Shown one piece after another: positions 40,811 to 52,879 of a stretch of 64,000 nt of DNA. Source of the stretch: Geosiphon pyriformis (taxonomy: Eukaryota > Glomeromycota > Glomeromycetes > Archaeosporales > Geosiphonaceae); NCBI GenBank assembly GCA_016748015.1, contig JAAOMT010000193.1, forward strand, positions 22,656 to 86,655, written 5' to 3'. Position 1 is the first letter of the stretch; each line of letters starts with the position of its first letter. A program made the position numbers and the translations under genes. A model generated the notes under the pieces. The model did no database searches and had not been told where the DNA came from. It was given only the letters and a program-made list of their open reading frames with translations.

Positions 40811-43800
40811 ATTTTTGAATGTAGCATTACTTGAAAATAATGGTAACAAACAATACTATAAGGTATATTAAACAAGTATAAACAAAGATAAAAAACAGAA
40901 TTAACAATTATAATAAAATATAAATGTTTGGTGTTTTCTGGTTATAGGTCTATAATCTTCTATACTTTTTTAATGTTTTTTTATTGACTTCAACAACCAT
41001 TAATTTCAATAAAATTTGTTTTATGTTATACAGATTCTCAATGAAATCACTTATTATATTAGGACTAGAATTCTAAATATCAAAATATTATTAAATAAAT
41101 GACTTGAAAAAGTACACTAAGAAATAAATTTTCTTACTTTATTATAAATATTAATATTCAATAATAATTGACTTATAATAAAGTATAGGTATTGTGCCAT
41201 TTCTAAATGTTCTATGGATAAGATATAAAATATTGAGTTATTTGTTTATTAATCTTAAAAAAAAAATTATGGCCAATTGACATAATTTTTATATAAAATA
41301 AAAGTGTATAATATTTAAAAAAACGATTTTATTCTGTCTTACTTTCAAGTCTTGTGTCTAATACATTAGCAAGATTACACAAACTGTCATTTGCTAAAAA
41401 CATATGTTTAATAATATTGTTAAAATCTTTAATGTAAAGGATAATTTGAGTTTTTATAATAAATATTTTTGATGTAAATACATAGTTTTATGCTTATTAG
41501 TTGAAATAAAAAGCTTTTATTAAGTAATTTTTAATATTAATATATGTTTTAGTAAGTTGTTTTGTATATTTAAACAACTGCTGTATCTGTTGTAGGATTA
41601 GTATTGATAATAAATACTAATAGTTTTGTTATTATTGTTTTTTTTGTGTATTCTAGAATCTATTTATATGATTTAGCAGTTTTATTTAATATAATAGCTT
41701 ATGTAATAAGACAAAATCTTGTGTTATTATTTATAATAAAAAAGAGAAAAGATAATATTTAATAGCAATTGGTTTTTGCTATATTATTATTTAAAACAAT
41801 ATTATAGTATTTTAATCAAAAAACAACTTATATAGAAAACATCCAAAATATACAAATAAGTTAATTTTCATCAATTTCAAACTCTATAACTCATTTAGGA
41901 TTATTTGATTTGCAATTCATAAGAGTTATTAACAAGTAGAATATATCATGTTTTTTGTTATTATAAATTTTAAATCTTTGTATTATATTTGTAAAATCAC
42001 AATTGAAAATAAATGTTATTAGAAATTTCACTTTTAATACTTTCTTTTAAGTAGTAATTAATAGATTTGCACATTCCATAAAAAATCAAATTTTCTAAAG
42101 AATATTATCTGAAATTTTTCAATACATTAAAACATATTTCCTAGTATTGAGATATAATAAATAATTGTGTATATCATTAAAAATAGTAAAAGTTATTTTG
42201 TGTGAGTTTTTGATATAATTAATATTAGCATACTAATTATATTTTTAATATTTTAATTTGGTGTTTTGATAATTTTAAACATTGATTTTTTTTTTAATTT
42301 ATATTGACTGCCAAATTTATATTTAAAAGTACAATGTTTAATGTTGCTATTTGAATATTATTCTAGTGCAAAATTTTATAGTTAAATAAATATAAAAAAA
42401 TCTAACACTAAATATGACTAAAATTATAACCAAAAATCTTATTTTTATTTATAAGCACTTGGTTATTTAATTAGAATAAGTCTTTACTAACATAATTCTA
42501 AAATTAATTAGCCAGCTTTATATTAAAAATAAGTTCTAAATTAAGATAAAAATAACTTTAGTCTTTTAATACATGGTTTTTTACTAAACATATATATATA
42601 TTCTTCTCTAAAGACAAACTGATTATTTTTTTTTGTTCTGTATTTACACTAAAATATTAATTTTAATACAATATATAACATATAAAGTATTATAATTAAA
42701 ATTGCCAATATATTATTAATTACTATTATTAGTAAAATTTTAGTCATAAATTAGCATAAAATTATTTTTATAATTCCTATTATTAATTAGCATATATAAA
42801 TATTATTTTAATTATTACTTATTACTTAATTAAATTATTGAATATCACTATTTAATTAATAATTTAATTTGTACAATAAAATTAGAATAATCAAATAACA
42901 CAATACCTTAAACTATATAATATTTAAGAATTTGCCAAAATTTGTAAAAATAATAAATAGTTTACTAAAATAGTTAATAGTTTGTCAAAATAACTTGTAG
43001 TTTAACAAAATATATCTTTAGTTTGTTAAAATTATAGTAAAAAAAAATTCAAATTCATAGACTAATACTATAATAAGTTGTATAAACAAAGAGCTTCTTT
43101 TTTCAAAAAATATATCTTATTATAGATATCTTATTTTAGATTTATTTTCATTAGTATAATTTAAAATAATTACACTTAACATTTTTTAAAACCTGACCAA
43201 TATTTTAAAATTAATTAGTTATTAATTTCAGTAAATTATTAATAACTTCAGACCTAGACCAAAAAATGATTTTCTTAACAAAATCTTATTTTCTTTATAT
43301 TTCTTTTATATTTCTTTTTTTTTTCTTACTATAATCAGTAAAGTAGTTTACAGGTGAGATTTCTGTAGAAAAATTAACTTTTACAGCAAAGTAACTACAG
43401 ATAATTTAAACAAGTAATTCTTAAAAAAAAGTTGGCTTTTATTACAAAATAATCATATAAGGTAACTGGAATAGAATTAGTTATTTCTCTTATAAGTCTA
43501 GCAGTTTAAATTATAAGAAATAATTTAAAGATAAATTTCGTTAATAAAGGTTTATTAACTTCCAATAAATGTAAATTAACAACAACCAGACATTAAATAA
43601 TATTCAAAAAAAAAGACCAAAAATCTCTAATAATATTACAATACTAATTAATACATTTAAGTAAATGTTATTTAGAATAGTTTAAAGAGTTAAACTTTGC
43701 ATAATTTGTTGTCTTTAATACTTTAGAATTTATAGTTTATATCTGGTACACAAATTTTCATATTTATATTCATAATATACAAGTTTTTCTTGTAACTTAA

Positions 43801-43995
43801 GTACTGTTTGAAACAAAAAAAACTTCTTGTTATGCAAGAATGAAAACAGTTACACCAAAAATTTTGATGTGTTTTCGTACTACAATATACAGATGGTGCG
43901 CGTCAAATTCAAAAACCATGTAATGTAATATATGTGATTTATTTTTAGCTAATGAAAATAATTAATATTACATAATTTAAAACAAATTGAGACGT

Positions 43996-44027
43996 CGATC
44001 ACTGCGCCATATATGGCACAGTGATCG
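43996..44027. repeat. 32-bp near-perfect palindrome
   Basis: The strand reads cgatcactgcgcc-atatat-ggcacagtgatcg. The two halves are complementary except for one mismatched pair. It lies about 50 bp inside the right terminal repeat of the putative transposon, next to two cacgtg boxes (44044 and 44074). Confidence 0.85.
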
Positions 44028-44637
44028 GCGAAACAAATAAAGTCACGTGTCACAATATTAAATCACGTGCTTTCCCGAGGTTGTTACAAATCTATTAATC
44101 CATAAGTTGTTATATATAAGTCAAAAAATAATTATTTTAACATTAAGACAATTTTCCAACATTATTTTAATATTGACAATTTTAAATTTATTTATATATT
44201 TAAGAGTGTGGGTGACACTTTTTACATGTAATCACCCACTTGTATTAGTTCTAAATATAGCCAATTTTTAAACTCCAATAATAACTGGATATCGCGCACT
44301 GTGAATCTTGTAATAAGTTGTTTGAGATCCTTCTAGATCTACCATTTTGTGCTTCCACATATTTTGCCTAATGTCTGTATACATATTAGTATCGTTAGAA
44401 TTTATGTCTAAATAATTTTGAATCTAAATTTATAAATTGCTTTGTTATTTTCTTAGTTCTTTTATTTGACAATCGATCAGCGTTTGCGATTGGTGAACAT
44501 CTTCATCCTTTGATGCTATGCCATGCTATTTAATTTTTCCGATTGGTAGCGCATCCCAAAATTTTGGTTAACAGCATATAATTCGTTCCTACGATTGATC
44601 GATTAGGAAATCTTTATGTAAAATTAAGCGATCTACG

Positions 44638-44823
44638 GTGATCGTATTCATGGTTTCAGATTCCGAAAATAACTCTCAGTCTAAGCACAAACCATCACGT
44701 TTTAACTTGAAATTCCAAGATCCCTTTTATACTTTAGATAATCACACTGTCGATATTATTGAGGCATTATCATTTGTCGATTATCAGCTCAAAATTTTGG
44801 AATCGACTCCTCTATTTAAATAA
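44638..44823 (+). CDS. Small hypothetical protein (61 residues)
   Basis: The frame starts MIVFMVSDSENNSQ; the second Met at 44650 is also possible. The C-terminal part (FQDPFYTLDNHTVDIIEALSFVDYQLKIL) looks like a folded or helical segment rather than chance AT-rich sequence. Upstream DNA at 44470-44600 changes to balanced composition and has two attgg (inverted CCAAT) boxes, as at a promoter. No family recognised. It could be a short gene or a first exon. Confidence 0.35.
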   Translation: MIVFMVSDSENNSQSKHKPSRFNLKFQDPFYTLDNHTVDIIEALSFVDYQLKILESTPLFK

Positions 44824-44848
44824 TGAAGTATAAAACTGATTTGTGATA

Positions 44849-44923
44849 ATGAAATGTTTAACAATGTTTCGTTTTATATTAATTGTCGCTTTGATCTTGG
44901 GATGGAGTTCTATTGGTATATAA
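44849..44923 (+). CDS. Possible signal-peptide-like micro-ORF (24 codons)
   Basis: ATG AAA begins a peptide with a basic start and a hydrophobic core (MKCLTMFRFILIVALILGW) ending at a TAA. A GTATAT donor-like site overlaps the end, so it may be the first exon of a secreted protein. No convincing second exon was found. The stretch 44924-45268 shows nothing else. Confidence 0.15.
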   Translation: MKCLTMFRFILIVALILGWSSIGI

Positions 44924-45268
44924 AAATTTTAATATAATAAAACAAACAACAAAGACTTTGAACCCTGAATCAACATATAAGATGAAGGAAACGATAAAAA
45001 ATATAATACAAATGTATAAAAATATTATGTAATATAGAAATACAGTTTAAGAAATAACTAGTAATTTGAAATTAAAATGTTAGAGTTTGAATAAGGATGA
45101 TAAAATATATATATGAAGTTATTTTATTTAGAAATGAGACGTTGCATTAAACGTCTATTCATTCAGGAACACTTGTAAGCTAGCGTAATTTCACCTATAA
45201 AAGTGATTCCAAGAAGCGTTAATAAGGTTAAGGAATCGAGAACAGTTCATCGTTATAACCCAATAAAG

Positions 45269-46696
45269 TTAACGACCGATATTGGTAAATTTTTGAATCC
45301 ACGATGTACGTGGTTTCTTGCTCGATTCCTTTGTTCGTAATTGATGTAAATCTTCTGGTGTCAAAAATGCCTGATTATTATCGGATTTTCTAACTGAATT
45401 TTCTGTTGTGACTAAAGGCTTGGTTCTATCTGCTGAAGTTTGTGTTGTGGAGGGTTTATTCGTTTCAATAATAATATTTTCATCTCGTTCCTGATCGAAG
45501 TTAGGTACTGAATCAGTATTCTTTTGTTTCGAATTGGCTGGTTGTGATAAGACGTCCATAGTATACCGAGCTTTATTGGGTTTTTTTGAAAAAAAACTAA
45601 ATCTCGCCGGATTTGTTATCCCAGTACCAGTCACGTTATCCCCAGATGACCGTCGGAATATTTTGCCCTTGAAGGATCCAGATGTAGATTCTTCAAGTAT
45701 ATTATTATCCTGAGATTTCTCCTCATTTTCCCCACAAATGACATTTACATCCGAATCTTTACTTTTCCTTTTTGTGCTAAGCCTTTTCAAAAGGCTTGGT
45801 CTACGTTTAGGTTCCGAATTGTCATTATTAGCTTCAGTCGGTTGAACTCCATAAGCCATAGATCCTTCAAGAAAACTATCCATGTAGTGAAGACCATTAT
45901 TATGATCATAGGCGGTATATCGATTGCGTGTATAAATACGATGTAAATCATAATCATCTTGATCATTTTGATTTTCGCCATTTTGATCATATACCCGAGA
46001 GTAACGAAACGGTAATGTGGTTGCCGGGCGATTTTTTCCTTCGGTTTGATGAAATGCTAGTACTGGAGCTTGAGCATTCCCATTCCTAAACGGTAAAATA
46101 CAATCATAGGGACTTTCGTGATGGAGTGCTATAAAATTGTGTTATTGACAGATAGTCAAAATTCAGTTCATTGAAAGATTATAAAATTGATTATTAGAAT
46201 TAACAAAGAAATTTTATCATGACTGCTTACTTGTTCCTCCATAAAAATAGCTCAAATCTAATTTATCAATATTATCGATGAAGGTTCTCCTTCGATTGTG
46301 TTCACTTTGGCTCTTTAGTCTTTCTTGTCGACTCTTGATACTTGGCTGGTTACTAGCATCATTTGGCAATATATTCGTCCCTGTTTCAGACTGGCAACGC
46401 GAGTGACGATGTTGATGCTGTATTGGGTTGTTATGGTGGGGTTGAAGTAGTTCTGTTGTGCTTACAGATTCTCCCAAATAAGCAAGACCATCTGAGGAGG
46501 AAACCGAAACTTCTGAGTGTGCTAACGGAGAGCTGGAAATAGGAATGTACCTATGCTCCATTCTATGAAAGTTTTGTGATGTAGTTTCTTGTGAACTAAC
46601 GAATGGTTCGGGTCCGAAATAAATATCATTTGGATTTGGTATTGCGGATGGGCCTAAACTTGATTGTTGTAGAGGTACTGCAGTGACTACAGACAT
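45269..46696 (-). CDS. PAL1: Pal1-family cell morphology protein
   Basis: Two exons, 46696-46231 and 46128-45269, join in frame to 441 residues. The first ends FIDNIDKLDLSYFYGG and the second opens LHHESPYDCILPFRN then APVLAF; together these form the Pal1 core with its short-aliphatic, LHHxSPYD and PxRN signatures. The rest is Ser/Gln/His-rich (N-terminal) and basic, Ser/Lys-rich (C-terminal), probably disordered. In fission yeast Pal1 acts at the cortex and endocytic sites and maintains cylindrical growth. Divergent from PPIH with 436 bp between ATGs. Confidence 0.82.
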
Positions 46697-47132
46697 TTTC
46701 TTTTTAAAAATAATAGTAAGAGTAGGTTTTTCGAGAAATCAAGAGACTAATGTGATAATAAAAGATTGAGCAAAGAAATAGTCTTCCGAGTTACTCAAAG
46801 GCGTATATTTTTTCAGGTAATAAGAATAGTAAATATTATAAATACTAACGAAAAAGGAAAGATTTTATAGCATTTCGCCATATTTGGGTATTGAAGACTA
46901 AACTACATTCACTCAGTCACATTTTAACCTTTCCTGCATACAGAATTATTATTTTCGTCATTTCTTGTATTTAAGTTTCTAAATTTATACTGCAAGTCGC
47001 ATTCTCTGTTATTCCATCTGAGAAAAACTTTGTCAATCACACAATTTTATTGGTCTACAATCTGCGTAAAAAAAATCGGATATTTGTTATTGTCACCAAA
47101 TTTTTAACATTTTTATCCTGTAATATATTAGT
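46697..47132. promoter_or_regulatory. Divergent promoter between PAL1 and PPIH
   Basis: This 436-bp gap holds both 5' regions. An inverted attgg (CCAAT-type) motif occurs near 47050. No other site stands out. Confidence 0.5.
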
Positions 47133-48216
47133 ATGGCCGATAAAGAGAATCCAATAGTCTTCTTTGACATCTCAATTGGCGGTCAACCAGCTGGTCGAAT
47201 GAAGATGGAGCTATTTGCAGACATAGTTCCTATAACCGCGGAAAATTTTCGGTGAATTTCAAATCTTGAACTGGCTTCTCTCTTTATCTTTTGCTTGAAA
47301 TTTTTAACTATTATTTAAATTTTTAAAGACAACTTTGTACGGGAGAGCATAAGTAATATTTGGTTTGAGTTGAGGGAGTTTTGGGTTCTTAATTTTTGAA
47401 TTTTGTCAACTTATGAATTTGTGTATGAGTGTATTCTTTGATTATTTCACTAATGTTTTTTAGGAAAAATGGGACTCCACAGGGTTACAAAGGCGCATCT
47501 TTTCATAGGTGTGTTTGGGTTTTTTAGTTAAAACAAAAAAATTACATAATATTGGCAATTTTAAGCCATGTGAAACAACAAATTTAAATTATTCCTTATA
47601 TAACTTACGTGAGTCAGGGTTATTAAAGATTTTATGGTTCAAGGAGGTGACTTTGTAAAGGTAAATTTTGTACAATCCGATTTTCATGAATGTTATTCTC
47701 ACCTATTCTTTGATACTCTCCTTTTTGAAAGGGTGATGGGACTGGATCGTTTAGTATATATGGGGAGAAATTTGCAGATGAGAATTTTACGCTAAAACAT
47801 ACTGGACCTGGTCTGCTTTCAATGGTAATTTCATAGAGCTGAAACCTATGTATTCTATGCTCTTTATTTTTTCATCCAAACCAAATTTAAATTGCTATTG
47901 GCAGGCAAATGCTGGGCCAAATAGTAACGGTTGTCAGGCAAGTTATAAGAATATTTTATCCCGTGTGAACGCATATAAATATTATATCTTACTTTTCCTC
48001 AGTTAGAATTTATTGAATTGTTATAATACCTGTTTCTCCTAAATATATTAGTTCTTTATCACTTGTGCAAAATGCGATTTCCTTGACAGCAAGCATGTGG
48101 TTTTTGGGAAACTCACCGACGGCCTTTTGACTTTACGAAAGATTGAAAATGTGTCGACTGGACCAGGAAATCGACCAAAATTGCCGGTCATTATTACCGA
48201 ATGTGGCCAGTACTAA
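47133..48216 (+). CDS. PPIH: Cyclophilin H, spliceosomal peptidyl-prolyl isomerase
   Basis: Seven exons: 47133-47251, 47329-47352 (24 bp), 47464-47508, 47618-47660, 47732-47824, 47905-47937, 48052-48216. They give 173 residues. The single cyclophilin domain keeps the catalytic region ([24 protein letters not shown]), and the start [23 protein letters not shown] and the [12 protein letters not shown] segment point to the U4/U6 snRNP-associated cyclophilin H class. It assists the tri-snRNP through the PRPF4-PRPF3 complex. Intron 47938-48051 has a GC donor (cag|gcaagt), the common minor variant of GT-AG. Confidence 0.92.
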
Positions 48217-48609
48217 CTATTTAAGCTCCCTAATCTTTTTTATCAGCCCTCTAACTTTCAATTTTTATTATGAATCTTGGTAAGGTTGGTTGCGAATGGA
48301 TAATTTCCCAGAAAATTATTATAAAAACTTGTATTTTTATACGAATTTATTTTGAGGATTAAGGATGAGTAGTCATCGATCCTAAATCAAGTAATTACCT
48401 AACGGAATTATCCGAAAGAGTATTTAAAGGAATAAGGTTCCATACTAAATTAGGAAAAAAATAAAAGAGATTATTAACGATTAAAGGCACGGAAATTTCA
48501 AATAACTCCCCGAACGTTAAGTTGCAAAGTGAATTTGCTAATTTCGAGAATCATTTAGATTTAATTTAATTATTGAAAGAAATTATTCATTCAAAAAAGT
48601 TCTATGAGC

Positions 48610-48631
48610 CCTACACATTTAAATGTGTAGG
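48610..48631. terminator. 22-bp perfect palindrome downstream of RVS161
   Basis: cctacacatttaaatgtgtagg is fully self-complementary and lies 38 bp beyond the RVS161 stop, in the 452-bp gap between two convergent genes. A role in 3' end formation is possible but not shown; eukaryotic 3' ends do not normally need hairpins. Confidence 0.3.
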
Positions 48632-48668
48632 ACCCTTACACCACGAGATAACTAAGGAATCTCGTCAA

Positions 48669-50247
48669 TTATCCCATTCCACAAATAGCCAGATCCCTCA
48701 TTTGCTGCAATACTTCCTCCACTTGGCCGTCAGCATGCTTATCTTTGGGAAAGTATTGTTGAAGGCTGCTCAAACCATCATAACTTTCCTGACAAAATTT
48801 AAGCTGGATTTTCACCAATGCTTCAAAAGTGGGATCTATAAACGGCACCCGCAAGTCAATAAGTTTTGGTAGCTCAGTAACCAATTGTGTGTTAAGTGAG
48901 TTATATAGTTCCCGGGATTCGTTGGCTTGGGCTTCGGCCTTTGAAATGAGATGAAATCAAATGAGATTATTGAGCTGTTTAAAGAAACAGGTATTTATCC
49001 ATTCCAAATAGCTGATACTCACCCTAGGCAATTTGTTGGGATCATCAGATGGCTTATCAACTAGTTTCCGAACCTTTGAGCGCATCGCATCATAATCCAA
49101 CAATTTCTTCTGGCGACGTTTGATGCTGTCATTGATATCCGGGAAATAAGCGCAAAACCTCCCCAAAGGTTCCAACACAGTATGACGATAAGGATCATCC
49201 TATGAAATAATAAAAAGAATCAGAGACATAACCAAAAAATTAATTCAGAACTTTAATTCACTCACCAAATATGTACGACATTCGGCATCAAGTCTTTCAA
49301 CTGTCTGCTTATATTTGGCGCCACCCAAGGCATTTTCCGAGTCTTCGTAAAAGTGTTCCACTGTTTCTGCAATCCGAACTTGAGCGGCTGTCATAGCTAT
49401 AATTATTTTGCAATTAAAAAAGTGGAATAGCTTAAAGAAAGTTTTCACAAATCCCAGGTAAATAGAGTGACTTACCCCGCAAAGAATCTAGATAGCGTTT
49501 AGCCTCCTTGTGCAATTTTTCCGATTTGCTCTGTAGACTATAAAATTATACTTGTTTTTTAGTGAAAATAACTCAAATTATCATTACTTTTGGCATTATG
49601 TAAAACATCCTCTATTCCCCCCCCCCCCAAAAAAAACAAACTTTTTAAACCGCCTTTCCTCTTCATCAAATTCTCGATCCACCTATAAAACAAGATGTAA
49701 GGACATGGGGAGGTGAATTCACTTTTGCCTAGAGCTCTGAACCAATCTCATGTAAAAATGTTTATTTTGATACAAACCGTCTTATCAATTGCACCAGTTT
49801 TTTGCATAATCTGAGAATTTGATAATTAAGGCAAAATTTGTTAACTCGATTTGAGCAAAAATTCTCATGTTTTTTAGGTTCTTTTAGTCCCGATCGAGGT
49901 GAAAATCCTCCCATGGAACAACATACCGTAGTCCCAGTACGATTTAAAGACTTCTTAAAACCTGACCTGTTGTGTTGTAAACAGAAGATTGTTATGAAAA
50001 CAATTTAACAGAAGAAAGTAGCAACCACTCTCGTTCAGAGCTTGGCTTTATTTTCTTCAGATTCGCTACGAGCTAAAGCGAGTGTTGGGAGTCTTATGGG
50101 GATGCCTGAAACATTCAAGTCATTTTTATTTTTTTCGTCCAAAAATTTTTGTGGTTATGGCTTTAAAGATTCTTGGTCTTTAGCAGATCACAATTGCCAA
50201 CAAGCTTTTCTCCCGAAAAAATGTCAAATTGAAACTTACCAATTCAT
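48669..50247 (-). CDS. RVS161: BAR-domain protein, Rvs161/Hob3 type
   Basis: Eight exons: 50247-50240, 49966-49927, 49810-49778, 49682-49642, 49537-49476, 49396-49266, 49199-49023, 48938-48669. They give 253 residues, close to the ~264 of yeast homologues. The first exon encodes only MN and part of W. The product is almost entirely a BAR domain: MNWSGFKKSLNRTGTT, DREFDEEERRF, KLHKEAKRYLDSLRAMTAAQ, then RRQKKLLDYDAMRSKV and the C-terminal QVEEVLQQMRDLAICG typical of Hob3. It senses and shapes membrane curvature in endocytosis, usually as a heterodimer with Rvs167. A run of C's sits in the intron after exon 4. Confidence 0.93.
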
Positions 50248-50469
50248 TTTTCTTAAAATTCAGTGGGGATAAAAGGACGTAAAAGGTTTAATAGTAAAAT
50301 CCCTAAAGACAGGAGTAGTTCAAAAATTGATGGTGTTGAAACAACTTTGGTGCAGTTTTATGTGTAAATCGTAATAAGTAAAAGGAAATTTATGAGCCGA
50401 TCCTTTTGAACACTCACAAAGTTCTCGTGCAGCTTATCAGTCACTTGAGTCCTAACTATTGAGGGCAAC
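50248..50469. promoter_or_regulatory. Divergent promoter between RVS161 and the HemK fusion gene
   Basis: The two start codons are 222 bp apart on opposite strands. No named motif is evident. Confidence 0.5.
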
Positions 50470-52427
50470 ATGCAAAATGCATACGAGTCCTTCACGATTG
50501 CGCCAAACGAATCGAATCAACGTTTGGAAAAACTTATACTTTCTAATTTTCGCGACTTAGTAGTTTCACGACACTTGTGTCGGCTTTGCTTTAAGCGCAA
50601 AGAAATTTCAGTTAATGGCCAAATTGCGGAGTGCTCACGTATAGTACAAGAGGGAGATTTCGTAGAATTTAAAATCAACAGCATCGAGGCTCGCAGGGCC
50701 CAATCACAAGTTCCCGTCTCTTTAAAATGGGAAGATGATTATCTTGCAGTAATAGAAAAAGACCCAGGTGTACACATGACAGGTTTGTTAGAAAGTTTGA
50801 TTTTTGTATTAGATGGCGGAACTGGTATACTTCAAAAAGGAAAAGATTATGCCTTGATCAATGCTTTGCAAAGAGCTGTTAAAGGGTTGGTAAGAAAATT
50901 TGTTTGTTGATAAAATTTAAATGCTAATTTCTTCACTACTTACGCATTATTTTGCTCCAATCAGGTCATAATATCCAAAACAACAGAGGCAAGATCTAAA
51001 CTCATCTCGTCACTTATATCTGGCAGAATTCGTCAAAAATATCGTGTTATTTGTCATGGACAATTTTCGACTATGAATGATCACAAAGTGCCTTTTGAAA
51101 TAAGTTTGATATCAGTAACTCGAAGTACATCAGGCGAAGGAAATTACCTTTCCACACTTGATGTAATTGTATATAAACAAACGACAAATACAAAAGTTCC
51201 TGATATCAAAGATTACTTTGCTCAAATCCAACATCCGATTGTCGGGAATAAAAAATCAACCAAGCAGTTGAAGTCTTGTCGAAACATTGGTTTGATGATT
51301 GCATTGATTGAAGTTACTTTTCCTCATCCTGTAACTGAATCTTATACTAAGGTATCTATTGAGGAACCGCCGAAATTTGAGGTCAGTTTATTTCTATCCA
51401 ATAATTTTTGCTGATCCTTTTAATGAAATTTTTGATTCTTTATTTTTCCATAAAAATTTCTCTTATTAAATATTAAGACACTTCGGCAACGAGAGTTTAG
51501 ATTCTATGAGCGAAAGCGAGAAGAACAATTGGCAGAACTTAAAAGCTTTGGAGTGAATTTAAAAGAAAAAATAAATTCTACATGTTCGGAGAAAGATGCC
51601 CACTTCCCAATTGCATATATGATTGGAGAAAAGGTATGTATAGCCCATTACAAATTCTCATAATTCTAAAATAACTTAATACTTCTTTGCAGAAATTTTT
51701 TGATTTGTGTTTTTACGTCACAAGAAACACCATGATACCGAGACCATCCACAGAATTTCTTGTAAGAACCACCTTAGAACTTTATAAGGAGAAAATGAAC
51801 CTTCAGAGCTTCTCCAATAGTAAATTGAAAAAATTCTCAATACTGGACGTAGGCACAGGCACAGGGTGCATTCTCATTTCTGTTTTGCATTCAATATTAG
51901 CGAATTGTGATGTTGAAACAGAGAGGCCTATCGAATTGATTGGTTTAGGACTAGACATCCAAGGGCCTGTGCTTGAGGTTGCTCAGAATAATGCACGTCG
52001 TCACCTGGAAGGATTCAAAGAAATCGATCAAAATAATATTAGCTTTGTTTGTGAATTTCACCAAGGTGACCTGGGAGAGCTACATCAATTTCCTCCTGTA
52101 GTAAACAAAAATATTGATATATTAGTTTGTAATCCACCTTATCTTGACGCATTGCGTCCAGTGGAAAGTAATGATCCACGTTTATATGAACCATCTGAGG
52201 CTCTTTATGCGTCCGAGGGAGGGTATGAAGCCTATATAAACCTTCATAAATCTTTGAAAAAGGCCTTTGACGAAGGGAAACAAATCCTGCATAATGATGC
52301 CTATCTCGTGTTGGAGATTGGAAACAAGATGGGAGAGAATGTGAGACAATTATTCACTGATTGGATCTGCGTTAAAAGAGTCAGTGACCATCAAGGAGCA
52401 GAAAGATGTTTGGTATTCAAACGTTAG
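50470..52427 (+). CDS. Fusion of a pseudouridine-synthase-like domain and a HemK/PrmC-type glutamine methyltransferase
   Basis: Four exons (50470-50889, 50965-51381, 51478-51633, 51693-52427) join in phase to 575 residues. Residues ~15-80 look like an S4 RNA-binding domain (LEKLILSNFRDLVVSRHLCRL, NGQIAEC, VQEGDFVEF). The next ~170 follow the RluA fold, but the HRLDxxTSG motif is NALQRAVKGL at 131-140, so the catalytic Asp is Gln134. The C-terminal ~245 residues are a HemK methyltransferase: MIPRPSTEFLV, the SAM site DVGTGTGCI (~383) and the catalytic NPPY at ~478. HemK enzymes methylate the Gln of GGQ in release factors. The junction lies within exons, so this is one gene. Mitochondrial or cytosolic location is unclear. 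Confidence 0.82.
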
Positions 52428-52879
52428 GTTTCCACTGCAAGAAAAATTTAGTAATCTTGTTGCCTTTTAATGTTCTTTCATCTTGTACATTGTGATTTTA
52501 TCAACAAGTTTTAAGATGAGTCAGCATTATTGAATTTCTTGAGAAATTATTCTTTTGAAGTGTAAAATCGCTGAATAATTAATTATTTTATATAATTTTA
52601 TTAGTCAAAGATTACTTATGCACTTAAATATGCTTTTTCTCCTTTATCAGCCCATTTTTTGTTCGGAATTTTCAAAGAATCAGAACTCGATTAGATAAAA
52701 CCCATTGTAGAGATACATGAATAATAAGAGAAAACCTCAAGTCTGAAATGCCACCCTTATGTTTTGATCATCACGAATTAGGGAGTCTTTTGTGCCACAT
52801 TAGGGTTGATCTTTTTGCCATCCTATACATTGCCAATAAGTTACTTTGAGTTTAATTCAAAGCGAAGTTAAACGATATT
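52428..52879. other. Intergenic, convergent 3' ends
   Basis: This lies between the stops of the HemK fusion gene and eS26. AT-rich with no ORF or repeat that I can see. Confidence 0.6.

Larger units (their letters stand above)
40112..44104 (-). mobile_element. Decayed MULE-like DNA transposon with terminal inverted repeats
   Basis: The left end (40113-40139) and right end (44078-44104) are inverted repeats that match at 22 of 27 positions without gaps, sharing the inner block aggttgttacaa. Inside the left end lies a zinc-knuckle transposase remnant on the minus strand. The rest (about 40810-43840) is AT-rich with no ORF and resembles coding DNA decayed past recognition. I could not find a clear 8-11 bp target duplication. 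Assignment to MULE rests on the knuckle gene and element size. Confidence 0.45.

Noticed and set aside
50042-50272. Plus-strand 76-codon ORF
   Set aside because: It lies within the first intron and first exon of RVS161 on the other strand, with no homology or promoter of its own.
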